This document shows, in pieces, positions 32,559 through 41,533 of a stretch of 64,000 nt of DNA. The stretch is from Streptococcus gordonii. Its GTDB lineage: Bacteria; Bacillota; Bacilli; Lactobacillales; Streptococcaceae. Under the pieces are notes generated by a model. The model was not told the origin of the DNA. It searched no databases and was given only the letters and a program-made list of their open reading frames with translations. Made by a program: the position numbers and the translations under genes. Within the stretch, counting starts at the first letter, position 1. The number at the start of each line of letters is the position of its first letter. The stretch lies in contig NZ_LQWV01000040.1 of the NCBI RefSeq assembly GCF_001553855.1, forward strand, positions 62,001-126,000, written 5' to 3'.

Positions 32559-33044
32559 CTATGATGATGAACTTTCCAGCATCTCGACGTAGTCAATAGC
32601 CACACAGAGGGAAATGACTAGATCTGCATAAGAGTCCTCAAGGACAGTTACAGTGTAAGTCGAGGTCAAATGGAAAATCTCTTTCTTAATCTCAGCGACA
32701 AGTTGATCACGGTCATCCAACAATTTGAAATTTAAATCCCAGATGTTGCCTTCAATTCGAAGCCCTAGTCTATCAAACTCATACTTATCACGCAAGAAGG
32801 TCAACTTCTTCCGAATGAAGAAATTCGAACCGTCACGTAGCTGAATATTAAAGCGAGGAAGCAAGGTGAAAATTTCTTTACTGATTTCACTGACTTGCTC
32901 TCCATGGGCGTCATAGATGGTAAAGGTCTTAGGAATTTTGAAAAAAGATCCCTCCACCTGATAGTTTATTACTCCTCTATCATCTTTGATATCGAAGCGT
33001 TCGCCTCCAAAACGAAACTTTTGTTTCACAAGAAATGTCTTCAT
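32559..33044 (-). CDS. LURP-one/Tubby-like family protein
   Basis: 161 residues with repeated beta-strand patterns (FDIKDDRGVINYQVEGSFF, then FTIYDAHGEQVSEI, NIQLRDGSNFFIRKK, KLLDDRDQLVAEI), the signature of the LURP-one-related YxjI family with a Tubby-like barrel. Biochemical role unknown. Start set at MKTFLVKQKFRFGG because TTGGAGG precedes it; the longer frame to 33113 runs into the T-box terminator. It lies between the Ala T-box and alaS, so it is induced by alanine-tRNA starvation along with alaS. Confidence 0.75.
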   Translation of the reverse strand: MKTFLVKQKFRFGGERFDIKDDRGVINYQVEGSFFKIPKTFTIYDAHGEQVSEISKEIFTLLPRFNIQLRDGSNFFIRKKLTFLRDKYEFDRLGLRIEGNIWDLNFKLLDDRDQLVAEIKKEIFHLTSTYTVTVLEDSYADLVISLCVAIDYVEMLESSSS

Positions 33045-33054
33045 AAACACCTCC

Positions 33055-33237
33055 AAAAAATCAAAAGACAAGTCCATATCACGAAGGGCGAAAAACCGCG
33101 GTACCACCTTCATTCAATGAACTTGTCATTCTCATTTCATATTCAATTTTGCAGGATGAGTAGCATGATTTTTCGTCTCAGATGGCTTGCAGCACCGCCA
33201 ATTCTCTGAACTAAGAACTTGAAAAATCAATTCTCAC
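33055..33237 (-). ncRNA. T-box leader, alanine (GCU specifier)
   Basis: The minus strand carries the T-box sequence AAGGTGGTACCGCGG (33096-33110) and a terminator made of GACAAGTTCAT (33117-33127) and GACTTGTC-side arm (33067-33077) followed by TTTT and TTTTTT. In Stem I, the specifier candidate is GCT (33162-33164) in AATCATGCTACTCATCC, an Ala codon, agreeing with alaS downstream. Unchanged tRNA-Ala would favour the antiterminator. Confidence 0.93.
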
Positions 33238-33243
33238 CATTTC

Positions 33244-33272
33244 ATTATACTTGCTTATGCCTTCTTCGTCAA
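33244..33272 (-). promoter_or_regulatory. Promoter of the T-box transcript
   Basis: Minus-strand TTGACG (33267-33272), 17-bp spacer, perfect TATAAT (33244-33249). The -35 box starts 1 bp after the prsA stop codon. Confidence 0.85.
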
Positions 33273-33273
33273 C

Positions 33274-34203
33274 TTATTTTGATGAAGAAGATGAAGTATT
33301 CGTTTGGGTGTATTGAGAAAAGAGATTTTGGAAAGCAGCATCTTTAACTTTGATGTTTGCATCTTTCAATTCTTTTGCTACAACACTTTGGATGAAGCTT
33401 GTATTGTTTTGCTTAGCAGTTAAGATAACTTGCTTCAATTTGTCTTTATAATCTTCCCACTTAGAAGACTTCTCTGTCTTGCTGACCAACTTAACGATAT
33501 AATAGCTTGCTTGTCCTTGATTGCTACGAACAGTTACAAGATCTGAAACTGCATTAGCTTCTAAACCAAAAGCTGCTTTTTTCACAGCATCTGGCACATT
33601 AGTAGCTGCAGAGTCAAACTTGATTTCGCCACCTTTATCTTTGGTATCGCCATCGGTTGAATTGTCTTTAGCCAACTGTGCAAAATCAGCTCCTTCAGCT
33701 TTAGCAGCTGCCAACACTTCCTTAGCCTTATCTTCACTATCTACCTTGATAATTTGCGCAGTTACTTCTGGTGTATAAGCTTCATATGCAGCTTTATAAT
33801 TTTCATCAGTAAGTTCTTTTTCTGCAGCTTTTTTAACGGCGTACTCTACAAGCTTATTGGTTCTAATTTGTTCACGATAAGCATCTTCTGTCAAACCTGC
33901 TTGAGCCAAGACACGAGCAAAATTATCTCCATAAGCCTTTGAACTCTTTTCATAAGCTTCTTCGACTTCTTTATCAGTCACTTTCTTGCCGTATTGTTTT
34001 TCAAATACTTCTTTAATCGTTAAATTCAACAAAACTTGCTGAGCAGAAGGGTTGCTTTTCACTTTATCATAAAACTCAGATACTGTAATAGTATCACCCT
34101 TCATAGTAATAATGTCCTTGTCAGAACCTGATGTTTTTCCACAAGCAGCTAAGACAGCTACTGACAAAAGGGTTACTGCCCCAGCGACAATTTTTTTCTT
34201 CAT
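33274..34203 (-). CDS. prsA: Foldase lipoprotein PrsA (PpiC-type peptidyl-prolyl isomerase)
   Basis: Membrane-anchored chaperone that folds secreted proteins outside the cell. 309 residues: lipoprotein signal peptide MKKKIVAGAVTLLSVAVLAACG with lipobox LAAC (lipidated Cys21), N-terminal SurA-like helices, a parvulin domain at about 145-240 (TAQIIKVDSEDKAKEVL through TVRSNQGQASYYIVKLV), and a Ser-rich tail. Third in the pepF-methyltransferase-prsA order, but with its own candidate promoter. Confidence 0.94.
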   Translation of the reverse strand: MKKKIVAGAVTLLSVAVLAACGKTSGSDKDIITMKGDTITVSEFYDKVKSNPSAQQVLLNLTIKEVFEKQYGKKVTDKEVEEAYEKSSKAYGDNFARVLAQAGLTEDAYREQIRTNKLVEYAVKKAAEKELTDENYKAAYEAYTPEVTAQIIKVDSEDKAKEVLAAAKAEGADFAQLAKDNSTDGDTKDKGGEIKFDSAATNVPDAVKKAAFGLEANAVSDLVTVRSNQGQASYYIVKLVSKTEKSSKWEDYKDKLKQVILTAKQNNTSFIQSVVAKELKDANIKVKDAAFQNLFSQYTQTNTSSSSSK

Positions 34204-34334
34204 TTTAATGAAAACTCCTTTGTAAAATTGTTAGACTTGAAACAATTCATTCCATTGTCTCTATTCTTGATTGAGTTACTGCGTTCTTTATTCTTTAAAA
34301 ATGAAGTGCACAGCTTGGTTTACTCACTTTTCCT

Positions 34335-34343
34335 ATTGTACCA
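34335..34343 (-). promoter_or_regulatory. Extended -10 promoter of prsA
   Basis: Minus-strand TGGTACAAT: TG-N-TACAAT, with -10 at 34335-34340. No good -35 box. The remaining parts of the 202-bp gap 34204-34405 are AT-rich without visible structure. Confidence 0.55.
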
Positions 34344-34405
34344 CAAATTAAATTTGATGGCTTAAATTTTTCTAAAAATTAGATAAAATCCTATAAATCT
34401 ACAGC

Positions 34406-35092
34406 TTATTTTGATTTTCTAAGCATCAGAAGGCCATCTCCTAACGGTAACAGACTCGCAGTCAGATCAGGACTGTCCAAAGTTGCATCAAAAAGACTAT
34501 GTAAACCTCGGTAAATAGCCCGTTGGCCGCGTTTAATTTCTTCAAAAGGCTTAGCAACATCTCCGCCTTGGAAGACGTCATCAATAAGGACTAGGCCACC
34601 AGGGTTGAGGCGTTTGAGGACCTGAGGCAGAAAGACCACATACTTGGACTTGGCAGAGTCCATAAAGACAAGATCGTAGGAATCCTCTAGTGTCTCAAGC
34701 AGATCCATCGCATCACCTTCCAGCAGAGTGATTTGCTGGCGGCTGTCATACTTAGCAAAATTAGCCTTAGCCAACTCAATCATCTCTGGATTGCGATCAA
34801 TAGTCGTAATCTGAGCTTGAGGTGCATGCTCCGCCATCAAAAGGGCCGAAAAACCAATAGCAGTCCCAATTTCTAAAATCTTCTCAGGCTGCAGGCTTTC
34901 AAGTAGCAGGCGGAAGTAAGCCACTGTCTCATGGGGAATCACGGGTACATTTTCGGCTTTAGCAAAATCCTCCAGCTCCTTGAGTCCACCAGTGACCGGC
35001 TGGAGACGCCGTCTCATAAAGTCTACAATTTCTTCTTTGACCACTGGCCGGCGCATATTGGGATTAGAGTTTTGGTTATAAGTCTCGACCAT
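34406..35092 (-). CDS. Class I SAM-dependent O-methyltransferase
   Basis: 228 residues of the catechol-O-methyltransferase-like family. The SAM-binding motif ILEIGTAIGFSALLMAE lies at about residues 72-88; acidic motifs ITTIDRNPEM, DLVFMDSAKSKY and GLVLIDDVFQGG follow in family order. In Bacillus a homologue (TrmR) methylates 5-hydroxyuridine in tRNA; that role is plausible but not shown. Starts 1 bp after the pepF stop, hence coupled to it. Confidence 0.85.
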   Translation of the reverse strand: MVETYNQNSNPNMRRPVVKEEIVDFMRRRLQPVTGGLKELEDFAKAENVPVIPHETVAYFRLLLESLQPEKILEIGTAIGFSALLMAEHAPQAQITTIDRNPEMIELAKANFAKYDSRQQITLLEGDAMDLLETLEDSYDLVFMDSAKSKYVVFLPQVLKRLNPGGLVLIDDVFQGGDVAKPFEEIKRGQRAIYRGLHSLFDATLDSPDLTASLLPLGDGLLMLRKSK

Positions 35093-35093
35093 C

Positions 35094-36896
35094 TTATGCT
35101 AATCCCAACTTTTCTACCAAAGCTTCAAATTCATCCAAGCGGCGTTCGAAGACTGCAAAGGCAGCATTTAGATAGTCTTCTTTTTCCATATCCACACCTG
35201 CTTTTTTGATGACATTGAGAGGATAGTCAGAGTTCCCAGCTTTGAGATAGTCCAGATATTTGTCCTTGTCTTCTTGGCTACCATGGACAATCTTTTCAGC
35301 CAAGGCCGAGGCAGCTGCAAATCCTGTAGAGTATTGGAAAACATAATAATTATAGTAGAAGTGAGGAATCCGTGCCCATTCGAACTGAATCTGCAGATTG
35401 TCTTCTTTTTTCAAGCCGTAGTATTTCTCGTTTAAGTCTGCATATAGCTCATTGAGAAACTCGCTAGTCAACACTTGTCCTTCTTGGTCAGCCTTGTGGA
35501 TAGCATGCTCGAACTCAGCAAACTGAGTTTGACGGAAGACCGTTCCTCTAAAGCCATCCAAAAAGTGATTAAGAATCGCAAATCGGGTTGCATCGTCTTC
35601 TACTTCTTCCAAGAGCTTCTCTGTCAGGATATTTTCATTGGTCGTTGAAGCAATCTCAGCTAGGAAGATAGAATAGTCTCCGTAAACATAAGGCTGGGTC
35701 TCACGAGTATAACTGGAGTGCATACTGTGGCCTGTCTCATGCACCAAAGTAAAGAGATTATCTAGTGTATCCTGCCAGTTAAGCAACATAAAGGCATTGG
35801 TATCATAAGAGCCACCCGAGTATGCTCCTGAGCGCTTACCTTGATTTTCATAAACATCAATCCAGCGCTCTGAGAAGGCTGTCTTCACTCGACTCAAATA
35901 ATCCTCACCCAAAATTGCCAAGACTTCCTCAGACTTAGCCAAGGCTTCCTCATAAGTGAATTTGTAGTCTGTCTCTGATAGTGGTGTATAAACATCGTAC
36001 ATCTTCAAATCAGAAATACCCAAAATCTTTGCTCGCAAGGCAATATAACGTTGTAACAGAGGAAGGTGTTTATCTACAGCAGAAACCAAGCTATCATAGA
36101 CACTTTCCGGGATAAAGTTAGCCGATAAAGCCGCCTCACGGGCAGATGAGAACTTGCGGACTTTAGCGTTGTAATTTTGAACCTTAACATTTGTCTGCAA
36201 GGTCTTAGCATAAGTATGCTGATACTGCTCATAAACACTATAAAGAGCTTCATAAGCTTCCTTACGAACTTCTCGATTTTTAGACTCTACTAGAGAAATA
36301 TAGTTCCCATGTGTCAACTGGACTTCTTCGCCCTTTTCATTGTGAACTACTGGAAAGACGATATCCGCATTGTCCAAAATAGCAAAGGTTTCACTGGCAG
36401 CACCAAAGATTTCTCCAGCACCAGCCAACAACTCCTCTTCACGCTGGGTCAGGATGTGTTCCTTCTTCTGCAAAAGCTTATCAAAATAATGTTGATAAGT
36501 TTGTAGTTCAGGTTTTTCAGCCAAAAAAGCTTGGTATTGGTCTTCTGTAATTTCCATGAATTCTGGCTCATAGAAAGCAAAAGTTTGGCCAAACTCACTG
36601 TAAATAGTCATTCCTTTAGCTTGGTATTCCTGATATTTTGCCACACGAGTATCCTGGTCATTCTTCATGTGAGCATAAGAATAAAGTTTCTCAATACGGC
36701 GCATCAAGTCTAATTGAATTTCCGTTGTTGTCAAAAGACTTTCTGCCGAATCCAGCAGATGTCCTGCTAGATTACTTGCATTTTTTAATTCTTCAGAAAC
36801 CTGTGCAAGTTCAGTCTCAAAGGCTTCATCTGTAGGGAAAATCGTACTTAAATCCCATGTATATTTTTCTTCAATTTCATTTCTTTGTTTAGCCAT
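35094..36896 (-). CDS. pepF: Oligoendopeptidase F
   Basis: Cytoplasmic zinc peptidase (M3 family) that cuts medium-sized peptides. 600 residues, normal. The zinc motif is [15 protein letters not shown] (HExxH) near residue 385-390, with the third ligand in the following helix (EIASTTNE). In streptococci it commonly follows coiA; here two DUF1310 genes lie between them. The 188-bp leader 36897-37084 contains the DUF1310 terminator. Confidence 0.95.
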   Translation of the reverse strand: MAKQRNEIEEKYTWDLSTIFPTDEAFETELAQVSEELKNASNLAGHLLDSAESLLTTTEIQLDLMRRIEKLYSYAHMKNDQDTRVAKYQEYQAKGMTIYSEFGQTFAFYEPEFMEITEDQYQAFLAEKPELQTYQHYFDKLLQKKEHILTQREEELLAGAGEIFGAASETFAILDNADIVFPVVHNEKGEEVQLTHGNYISLVESKNREVRKEAYEALYSVYEQYQHTYAKTLQTNVKVQNYNAKVRKFSSAREAALSANFIPESVYDSLVSAVDKHLPLLQRYIALRAKILGISDLKMYDVYTPLSETDYKFTYEEALAKSEEVLAILGEDYLSRVKTAFSERWIDVYENQGKRSGAYSGGSYDTNAFMLLNWQDTLDNLFTLVHETGHSMHSSYTRETQPYVYGDYSIFLAEIASTTNENILTEKLLEEVEDDATRFAILNHFLDGFRGTVFRQTQFAEFEHAIHKADQEGQVLTSEFLNELYADLNEKYYGLKKEDNLQIQFEWARIPHFYYNYYVFQYSTGFAAASALAEKIVHGSQEDKDKYLDYLKAGNSDYPLNVIKKAGVDMEKEDYLNAAFAVFERRLDEFEALVEKLGLA

Positions 36897-36992
36897 AAAA
36901 AATCCTCCATTCCTTTTATTTTATCACAAATTCCTTGTTTATATAAAACTCAAGTTTGAAAATGGCTGTATATTTCAATTGATAAAGCATAT

Positions 36993-37043
36993 TAAAAAAT
37001 CTTTGGACCCGTTTCCCTACGATGTAGGACTCGGATCCAAAGA
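36993..37043 (-). terminator. Branched terminator after the DUF1310 genes
   Basis: Outer arms TCTTTGGACCCG (37000-37011) and CGGATCCAAAGA (37032-37043), inner arms CCTAC and GTAGG around GAT, followed by TTTTTT on the minus strand. An unusually long two-stem structure 42 bp after the stop at 37085. Confidence 0.8.
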
Positions 37044-37084
37044 GGTCGTTTTTCTTATCACTAAATTATTTATCATACGTCATA

Positions 37085-37471
37085 TTATTCTCCTCTCAAT
37101 TTCTTTGCGAGTTCACCAGAGATTACATAACCTGAATGCTCTAGCTTTCCATCAGGCTCTTCCATCAATGTTGTGGTAATTGTTAATTCCGGGTCATCGT
37201 TTATTATAAGATCGACTATTAAGCCACCCATAGGATTATATTTAAGATTTTTTTCATTTATTGTATATTTTTTTATTATCCCCTTTTCTGTCAATGCTTT
37301 AGGGTCTTCCTGTCTTAGTAATTCTGCTATTGCTCTCCGACCCTTCTTCCCCTCCACAATCTGAAGCATTTCTTCTTTTTCTGAACCACTGCTTACCACA
37401 CTACAACTTCCTAAAATCATGCCTGAACTGACAGTTAGAATACTCAGAATGATGACAATCATTTTCTTCAT
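37085..37471 (-). CDS. DUF1310-type small lipoprotein (copy 1)
   Basis: 128 residues: signal peptide MKKMIVIILSILTVSSGMILG and lipobox LGSC, then a soluble domain with EEMLQIVEGKKGRRAI, KALTEKGIIKKYTI and KYNPMGGLIVDLIIN, blocks of the streptococcal DUF1310 family. Function unknown. Paralogue of the next gene upstream (shared signal peptide, EEMLQIVE and NPMGGL). An 8-bp palindrome (CTATTTTA-TT-TAAAATAG, 37509-37526) precedes it. Confidence 0.75.
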   Translation of the reverse strand: MKKMIVIILSILTVSSGMILGSCSVVSSGSEKEEMLQIVEGKKGRRAIAELLRQEDPKALTEKGIIKKYTINEKNLKYNPMGGLIVDLIINDDPELTITTTLMEEPDGKLEHSGYVISGELAKKLRGE

Positions 37472-37672
37472 GACGACCCCTTTCGTTTCTTATATTTTAT
37501 GACTAAACCTATTTTATTTAAAATAGAAAATTGGATTTTTGTTAGCACTATCATAGATTTGAGAAACAGTTGTAGTGTAATTCTTCGTCACTCAATGTTC
37601 ATATAAAACTATTTTCCTCTTTTATCATATTTCAGTATTGCTACATGACCAATCTCTTTATCAGCAAAACTT

Positions 37673-38077
37673 TTATTTTGTGTCGCATTTATTTGTTCCA
37701 TAAATTAGTTTGGTAAACTTGGGCGACCACACTGTCCCATCTCTGTGAAAGTTTCCATTTTCGTCTTCTGTTACAACATATCCTATTGTTACTTCTTTGT
37801 CACCATTAATAATTAAATCGAACATTAATCCACCCATTGGGTTATGAGCCAATGAATTTTTATCAATTTTATAGCTTTTAATTTTTCCTTCAGGTGTTAA
37901 AGCCTGAGAATCTAACATTTTCAGCCCTTTCTCAATTACACTCTTCATTTTTTTACTTTCCACAATCTGAAGCATTTCTTCTTTTTCTGACCGACTGTTT
38001 ACCACACTACAAGCTCCTAAAATCATGCCTGAACTGAGCGTTATGATACTAAAAAAGATGACAATTATTTTCTTCAT
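37673..38077 (-). CDS. DUF1310-type small lipoprotein (copy 2)
   Basis: 134 residues from MKKIIVIFFSIITLSSG; AAAGGAG SD fixes this start over the longer frame at 38113. Lipobox LGAC. Shares EEMLQIVESKK, QALTPEGKIKSYKI and AHNPMGGLMFDLIING with copy 1. After the stop (CDTK), another frame continues for about 19 codons (FADKEIGHVAILKYDKRGK, then stop), so the C-terminus may be frameshifted. A TATAAT at 38166-38171 could serve as its -10 box. Confidence 0.7.
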   Translation of the reverse strand: MKKIIVIFFSIITLSSGMILGACSVVNSRSEKEEMLQIVESKKMKSVIEKGLKMLDSQALTPEGKIKSYKIDKNSLAHNPMGGLMFDLIINGDKEVTIGYVVTEDENGNFHRDGTVWSPKFTKLIYGTNKCDTK

Positions 38078-38231
38078 GATGGCTCCTTTTACTTCTGATA
38101 CCTTTTGAGGCAAAGACTTAATATAAAGTCTAACGTCTTAATCCATTTGGTAGTAAGTTTATTATATTATACACGATTTTGATAGATTCTAGAATAACAA
38201 GCAAAAATAGACAATTGGGCTACACCAATTT

Positions 38232-39218
38232 TCAGCAAGACCAATCTAAATTTGCGTAAAAGGCTGGTGGGTAGACAATCTGGTACTTTTTATCTGGAGA
38301 ATGTTGATAATAGCGCTGAAAGTTTTCATAATAAGCAGATAGGTCTTGGGAAATCTGACACAAGGGCTGGTCTGAACGAATCGGGCGCACTTGCGGATAA
38401 AATTCTTCTTTAGACATGGTTAAAAGATTTTTTTCTTTTTGATAATAGCTGGCCTGTATTTTCATCCACTTGGGATTTCGATAATAGAGTTGCTGTCGGA
38501 TATAATGGCAAATATCAGGATCTGACTTCACTAAGAAACTACTCATTTCCTGCTTGCTAAAAGGCAAGCGTAAGATATCTAACAATTTCCCTTTTTCAAA
38601 AGGAAATTCTTTTTCTTTATACTGGAGTCCCCCATGAAGGTCTTCATGAATCAAATACTTCAGCCTTAGTGTCTTTCTTTCCTCGTCCAATTCCCAGATA
38701 TGAAAACCCATGTTTTGACTGAAATATAGGAATTGCTTCTGCAAGGGTGTCAGAGTTTGCCTGAGCCAGAGTTTCTTTCCCAGGAGCCAGAGGACTTGAT
38801 AGCCAGCTTGTCGATATCTATGACTCCGCTCCCAAAGTCTATCTTGAGAAAGACTGCTACACTGAACTTCTAAAGCAAGACGCTCATCAACTAAGACATC
38901 CGCTACCTGCTGCAAGTCTCGCAAAAACACTTCGACATCTACTCTTGTCGTTTGATTGGCCCAGCGAAAAAGGGCGGCCTTAAGGTTCAGATGCTCTTTG
39001 CTTTCATTTTCAACACTATAATGACAGTCTGATAAACGAATATGTGCAAAATGAGGCTGCATGATTTTCCCCTTTTTCAAACGGACAGGACCTCCGCAGC
39101 CTGGGCAAAAATAATCTCCTTTTGAAACGGATGACTCCTTTAATAAATGAAGGACTTTCCCGTCCTTATCACGTAATAAATGAAGGACTTTCCCGTCCTT
39201 ATCACGCGCTGAAAACAT
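38232..39218 (-). CDS. coiA: Competence protein CoiA
   Basis: Late-competence protein required for recombination of incoming single-stranded DNA. 328 residues: a zinc-finger-like FCPGCGGPVRLKKG near residue 37, then a nuclease-like core (DVLVDERLALEVQCSS: the D...E.Q pattern of PD-(D/E)XK folds). The N-terminus contains RDKDGKVLHLL twice in tandem, encoded by an exact 33-bp repeat, so this protein is 11 residues longer than expected. ComX box upstream. Confidence 0.92.
   Translation of the reverse strand: MFSARDKDGKVLHLLRDKDGKVLHLLKESSVSKGDYFCPGCGGPVRLKKGKIMQPHFAHIRLSDCHYSVENESKEHLNLKAALFRWANQTTRVDVEVFLRDLQQVADVLVDERLALEVQCSSLSQDRLWERSHRYRQAGYQVLWLLGKKLWLRQTLTPLQKQFLYFSQNMGFHIWELDEERKTLRLKYLIHEDLHGGLQYKEKEFPFEKGKLLDILRLPFSKQEMSSFLVKSDPDICHYIRQQLYYRNPKWMKIQASYYQKEKNLLTMSKEEFYPQVRPIRSDQPLCQISQDLSAYYENFQRYYQHSPDKKYQIVYPPAFYANLDWSC
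39141..39206 (-). repeat. Exact 33-bp tandem duplication inside coiA
   Basis: Copies at 39141-39173 and 39174-39206 are identical, in frame, and encode 11 residues each, at CoiA positions about 5-26. No third copy. Confidence 0.95.
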
Positions 39219-39246
39219 GAACTCCTCCTAAAACATTTACCTTCTT

Positions 39247-39254
39247 TATTCGTA
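39247..39254 (-). promoter_or_regulatory. ComX (cin) box of coiA
   Basis: TACGAATA on the minus strand, an exact match to the streptococcal late-competence promoter element recognised by sigma-X, 28 bp before the coiA start. It abuts the stem of the upstream PTS terminator. Confidence 0.88.
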
Positions 39255-39258
39255 AAAG

Positions 39259-39290
39259 AAAAGAGAAACTCGTTATCAAGTTTCTCTTTT
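39259..39290. terminator. Terminator of the cellobiose PTS operon
   Basis: AAAAGAGAAACT and AGTTTCTCTTTT, 12-bp perfect stem, 8-nt loop, followed on the minus strand by CTTTTAC. It lies 20 bp after the EIIC stop and directly before the coiA ComX box. Confidence 0.8.
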
Positions 39291-39310
39291 TCTATATCTA
39301 ACTGCGCTTA

Positions 39311-40666
39311 TTAAAGACTTGCTCCTTGTTCTTCTTTAAGAAGCTTCTTGTCATAAGCACGTATGAATGGATAGTAGACTAAGAAGGCTGCTAGGGCACA
39401 GACAAGAGCTACTATTACCGCTTTTAAGTCTCCTGTTCCCAAGAAGGCTCCTATTCCGACAGGAGTTGGCCAAGGAACTTGAGCAAAGACTGCCTTGATC
39501 AAGTTTAGCTCCATTGCTAAATAGTAGATGGTCGCTGAGGTCATTGGCGCCAAAATAAATGGTACAGCTAGTGTAGGGTTGTAGATGATAGGAATACCAA
39601 AAATAAGAGGTTCGTTGATGTTAAAAATACCAGGAACAATTGAAGCCTTACCAATAGCGCTTAATTGCTCAGATTTGGCACGAGTAGCAAGCCAGATACA
39701 TAGACCTAGAGTCGCACCAGAACCACCTGCAATAACAAACATATTAGAAAACTCGCCGGCTACAATGAAACGGGTTCCCTCTGATGCATTACTTGCCATA
39801 TTTGCAAGGGCAATTGGACTAACAAAGGCAAAGATAATGTTTGCACCGTGAATCCCAACAATCCATAGCAATTGGGTCAAGAAATAGATGATCATCAAAC
39901 CAATCCATGAATTGGTTAAGTGAGTTACAAAGCTAAAAGAAATCGCAATCACTTTGAAGATGTCTGTCCCCATCATCACAAGAGCTCCGTTGATGAAGAG
40001 AACTGTAAAGGCAACTACAAAACCAGGAATCAAAGCAGAAAAACCACGAGACACACCTTCTGGAACAGCTTCAGGCATCTTGATGACCCAGTTTTTCTTG
40101 AGACAGAGACGGTAGAGCTGAACGGTTACCACCGCCATGATAATGGCTGTGAAAATACCTGTTGTGCCAAAACGAGTCACTCCATTACTAATTGCCCAAC
40201 CATCAGCAATAACAGCACCTTTTTTGAGACTAGTCACTGCTGTCATAGCACCTTTTTCAAAGACAATTTGAGGAATGGTCATGATGAAAGCAAAGAGAGA
40301 CAACATTGCTCCGTTGAGCGGATTCATGTTTAGACCTTCTTCTTCGGCATAAATTTTTGTCAATTCATAGCCCATAGCTAGAACGAAATAAAGTGATAAG
40401 ACACCCATTGTTGCATAATTGGCAATCATGTAGAGCGATTGGAACTTATCAAATGAAGCCGCAAAAATATCTGCAACGATTGGCCAGAATGAGAAGGATT
40501 GTGGCAGCACACTAAATACTAAAAACATTGAGCCAACAATGGTAAATGGTACTGCCCCCATACCTGCAGCTGTGATTGCCCGCACTATTTTGTACTGAGC
40601 AATTTTTCCCATTGGTCCCATGAAATATTTCTCTAAGAAACCAAATAGTCCTCCTTGTTGTTCCAT
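39311..40666 (-). CDS. celD: PTS cellobiose/beta-glucoside EIIC permease
   Basis: Membrane channel of a lactose/cellobiose-family PTS, importing and handing the sugar for phosphorylation. 451 residues, ~10 membrane segments. The conserved NEPLIFGIPIIYNP block of EIIC-Lac/Cel lies near residue 345-358, and the HGANIIFAF segment near 270-278. Partner EIIB and EIIA are encoded upstream at 43.6 and 41.2 kb. Symbol follows the pneumococcal cel locus; sugar range is inferred from the GH1 enzyme and CelR-like activator. Confidence 0.9.
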   Translation of the reverse strand: MEQQGGLFGFLEKYFMGPMGKIAQYKIVRAITAAGMGAVPFTIVGSMFLVFSVLPQSFSFWPIVADIFAASFDKFQSLYMIANYATMGVLSLYFVLAMGYELTKIYAEEEGLNMNPLNGAMLSLFAFIMTIPQIVFEKGAMTAVTSLKKGAVIADGWAISNGVTRFGTTGIFTAIIMAVVTVQLYRLCLKKNWVIKMPEAVPEGVSRGFSALIPGFVVAFTVLFINGALVMMGTDIFKVIAISFSFVTHLTNSWIGLMIIYFLTQLLWIVGIHGANIIFAFVSPIALANMASNASEGTRFIVAGEFSNMFVIAGGSGATLGLCIWLATRAKSEQLSAIGKASIVPGIFNINEPLIFGIPIIYNPTLAVPFILAPMTSATIYYLAMELNLIKAVFAQVPWPTPVGIGAFLGTGDLKAVIVALVCALAAFLVYYPFIRAYDKKLLKEEQGASL

Positions 40667-40686
40667 AACGAAACCTCCTTATATTT

Positions 40687-41172
40687 TTACATTATTTTTT
40701 CTAATTGCTGAAGTCTTAACAAAGCTCGATCTCGACCTTCCAAAATTAATCTTATTCTATGAAGACTAAAAAGACTAACCAACAGACCTAACCCCAGTAC
40801 GAAAGCAATAATCAACTTGCTATTTAGCTTAGCAGTGAAGATAGGGAAGATGATTGAGATTTGATCAGTGCATAATACAAGAGCGATCAATAGAATTTGA
40901 ACGATTGATTGTAAATTGAAAAACAATCTTGTTTTAGTCAAATAAACTTCTTTTGTGCCATACATTTTAAACTGCTCAGCTATTGCTAGTATAGAAGAAA
41001 TCAGTAAAATGATAGGAATAACTGCGTATAAAGTCCAGTTAAATAGCTGGACAAGCAACCAGTACAAATTTCCAAAAAACATGGCTGCTAAAGAATATCT
41101 CAGCATCAAATAACGGTTGAAATAAGTCGATTTCAGGCTATTTTCTTTCCGTTTTTGCTCTTGTGTTTGCAT
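40687..41172 (-). CDS. Four-segment membrane protein of the cellobiose PTS locus, unknown
   Basis: 161 residues with four hydrophobic segments (about 28-45, 49-65, 92-108, 122-140) and a basic, amphipathic C-terminal helix (RIRLILEGRDRALLRLQQLEKIM). Not recognised. The same slot, between EIIA and EIIC, is occupied by an uncharacterised membrane gene in the pneumococcal cel locus as I recall it, so it is probably a conserved accessory to this PTS. Confidence 0.65.
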   Translation of the reverse strand: MQTQEQKRKENSLKSTYFNRYLMLRYSLAAMFFGNLYWLLVQLFNWTLYAVIPIILLISSILAIAEQFKMYGTKEVYLTKTRLFFNLQSIVQILLIALVLCTDQISIIFPIFTAKLNSKLIIAFVLGLGLLVSLFSLHRIRLILEGRDRALLRLQQLEKIM

Positions 41173-41199
41173 GTTTCGCTCCCCTTCATCCAGTTTGTC

Positions 41200-41517
41200 T
41201 TATTGTTCAATCTTTCGATATAGATTCAGCATCTCAAGAGCCACTTCCCGAAGCGTCATAGTTGTCATAAGGTGGTCTTGAGCATGAACCATAATGATTT
41301 CCATCTTCATCTCAATTCCACTTGCATAATCCTGCAGTAACTTTGTCTGAGCTCGATGGGCTTCTACTAATTCTGTATTAGCTAGCTCTAATTTTTCCTC
41401 TGCTTCAGCATAATGACCCTCACGCATTTCCGAAAATGCTTCATGGACAGTCGCTCTAGCATTGCCACTATTCAAAATAATTTCAAAAGCGGCCACTTGT
41501 AGCTCTTCTTGATTCAT
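41200..41517 (-). CDS. celC: PTS cellobiose-specific EIIA
   Basis: Carries phosphate from HPr to EIIB. 105 residues, three-helix lactose/cellobiose type. The phosphorylated histidine is expected in IIMVHAQDHLMTTMTL (about residue 75-90). Starts 16 bp after the regulator gene ends. Confidence 0.93.
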   Translation of the reverse strand: MNQEELQVAAFEIILNSGNARATVHEAFSEMREGHYAEAEEKLELANTELVEAHRAQTKLLQDYASGIEMKMEIIMVHAQDHLMTTMTLREVALEMLNLYRKIEQ

Positions 41518-41533
41518 AAAAAGCCTCCTTACG

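Noticed and set aside
39920..40333. Plus-strand 137-codon frame inside the EIIC gene
   Set aside because: His/Asn/Thr-rich translation typical of antisense to membrane-protein codons.
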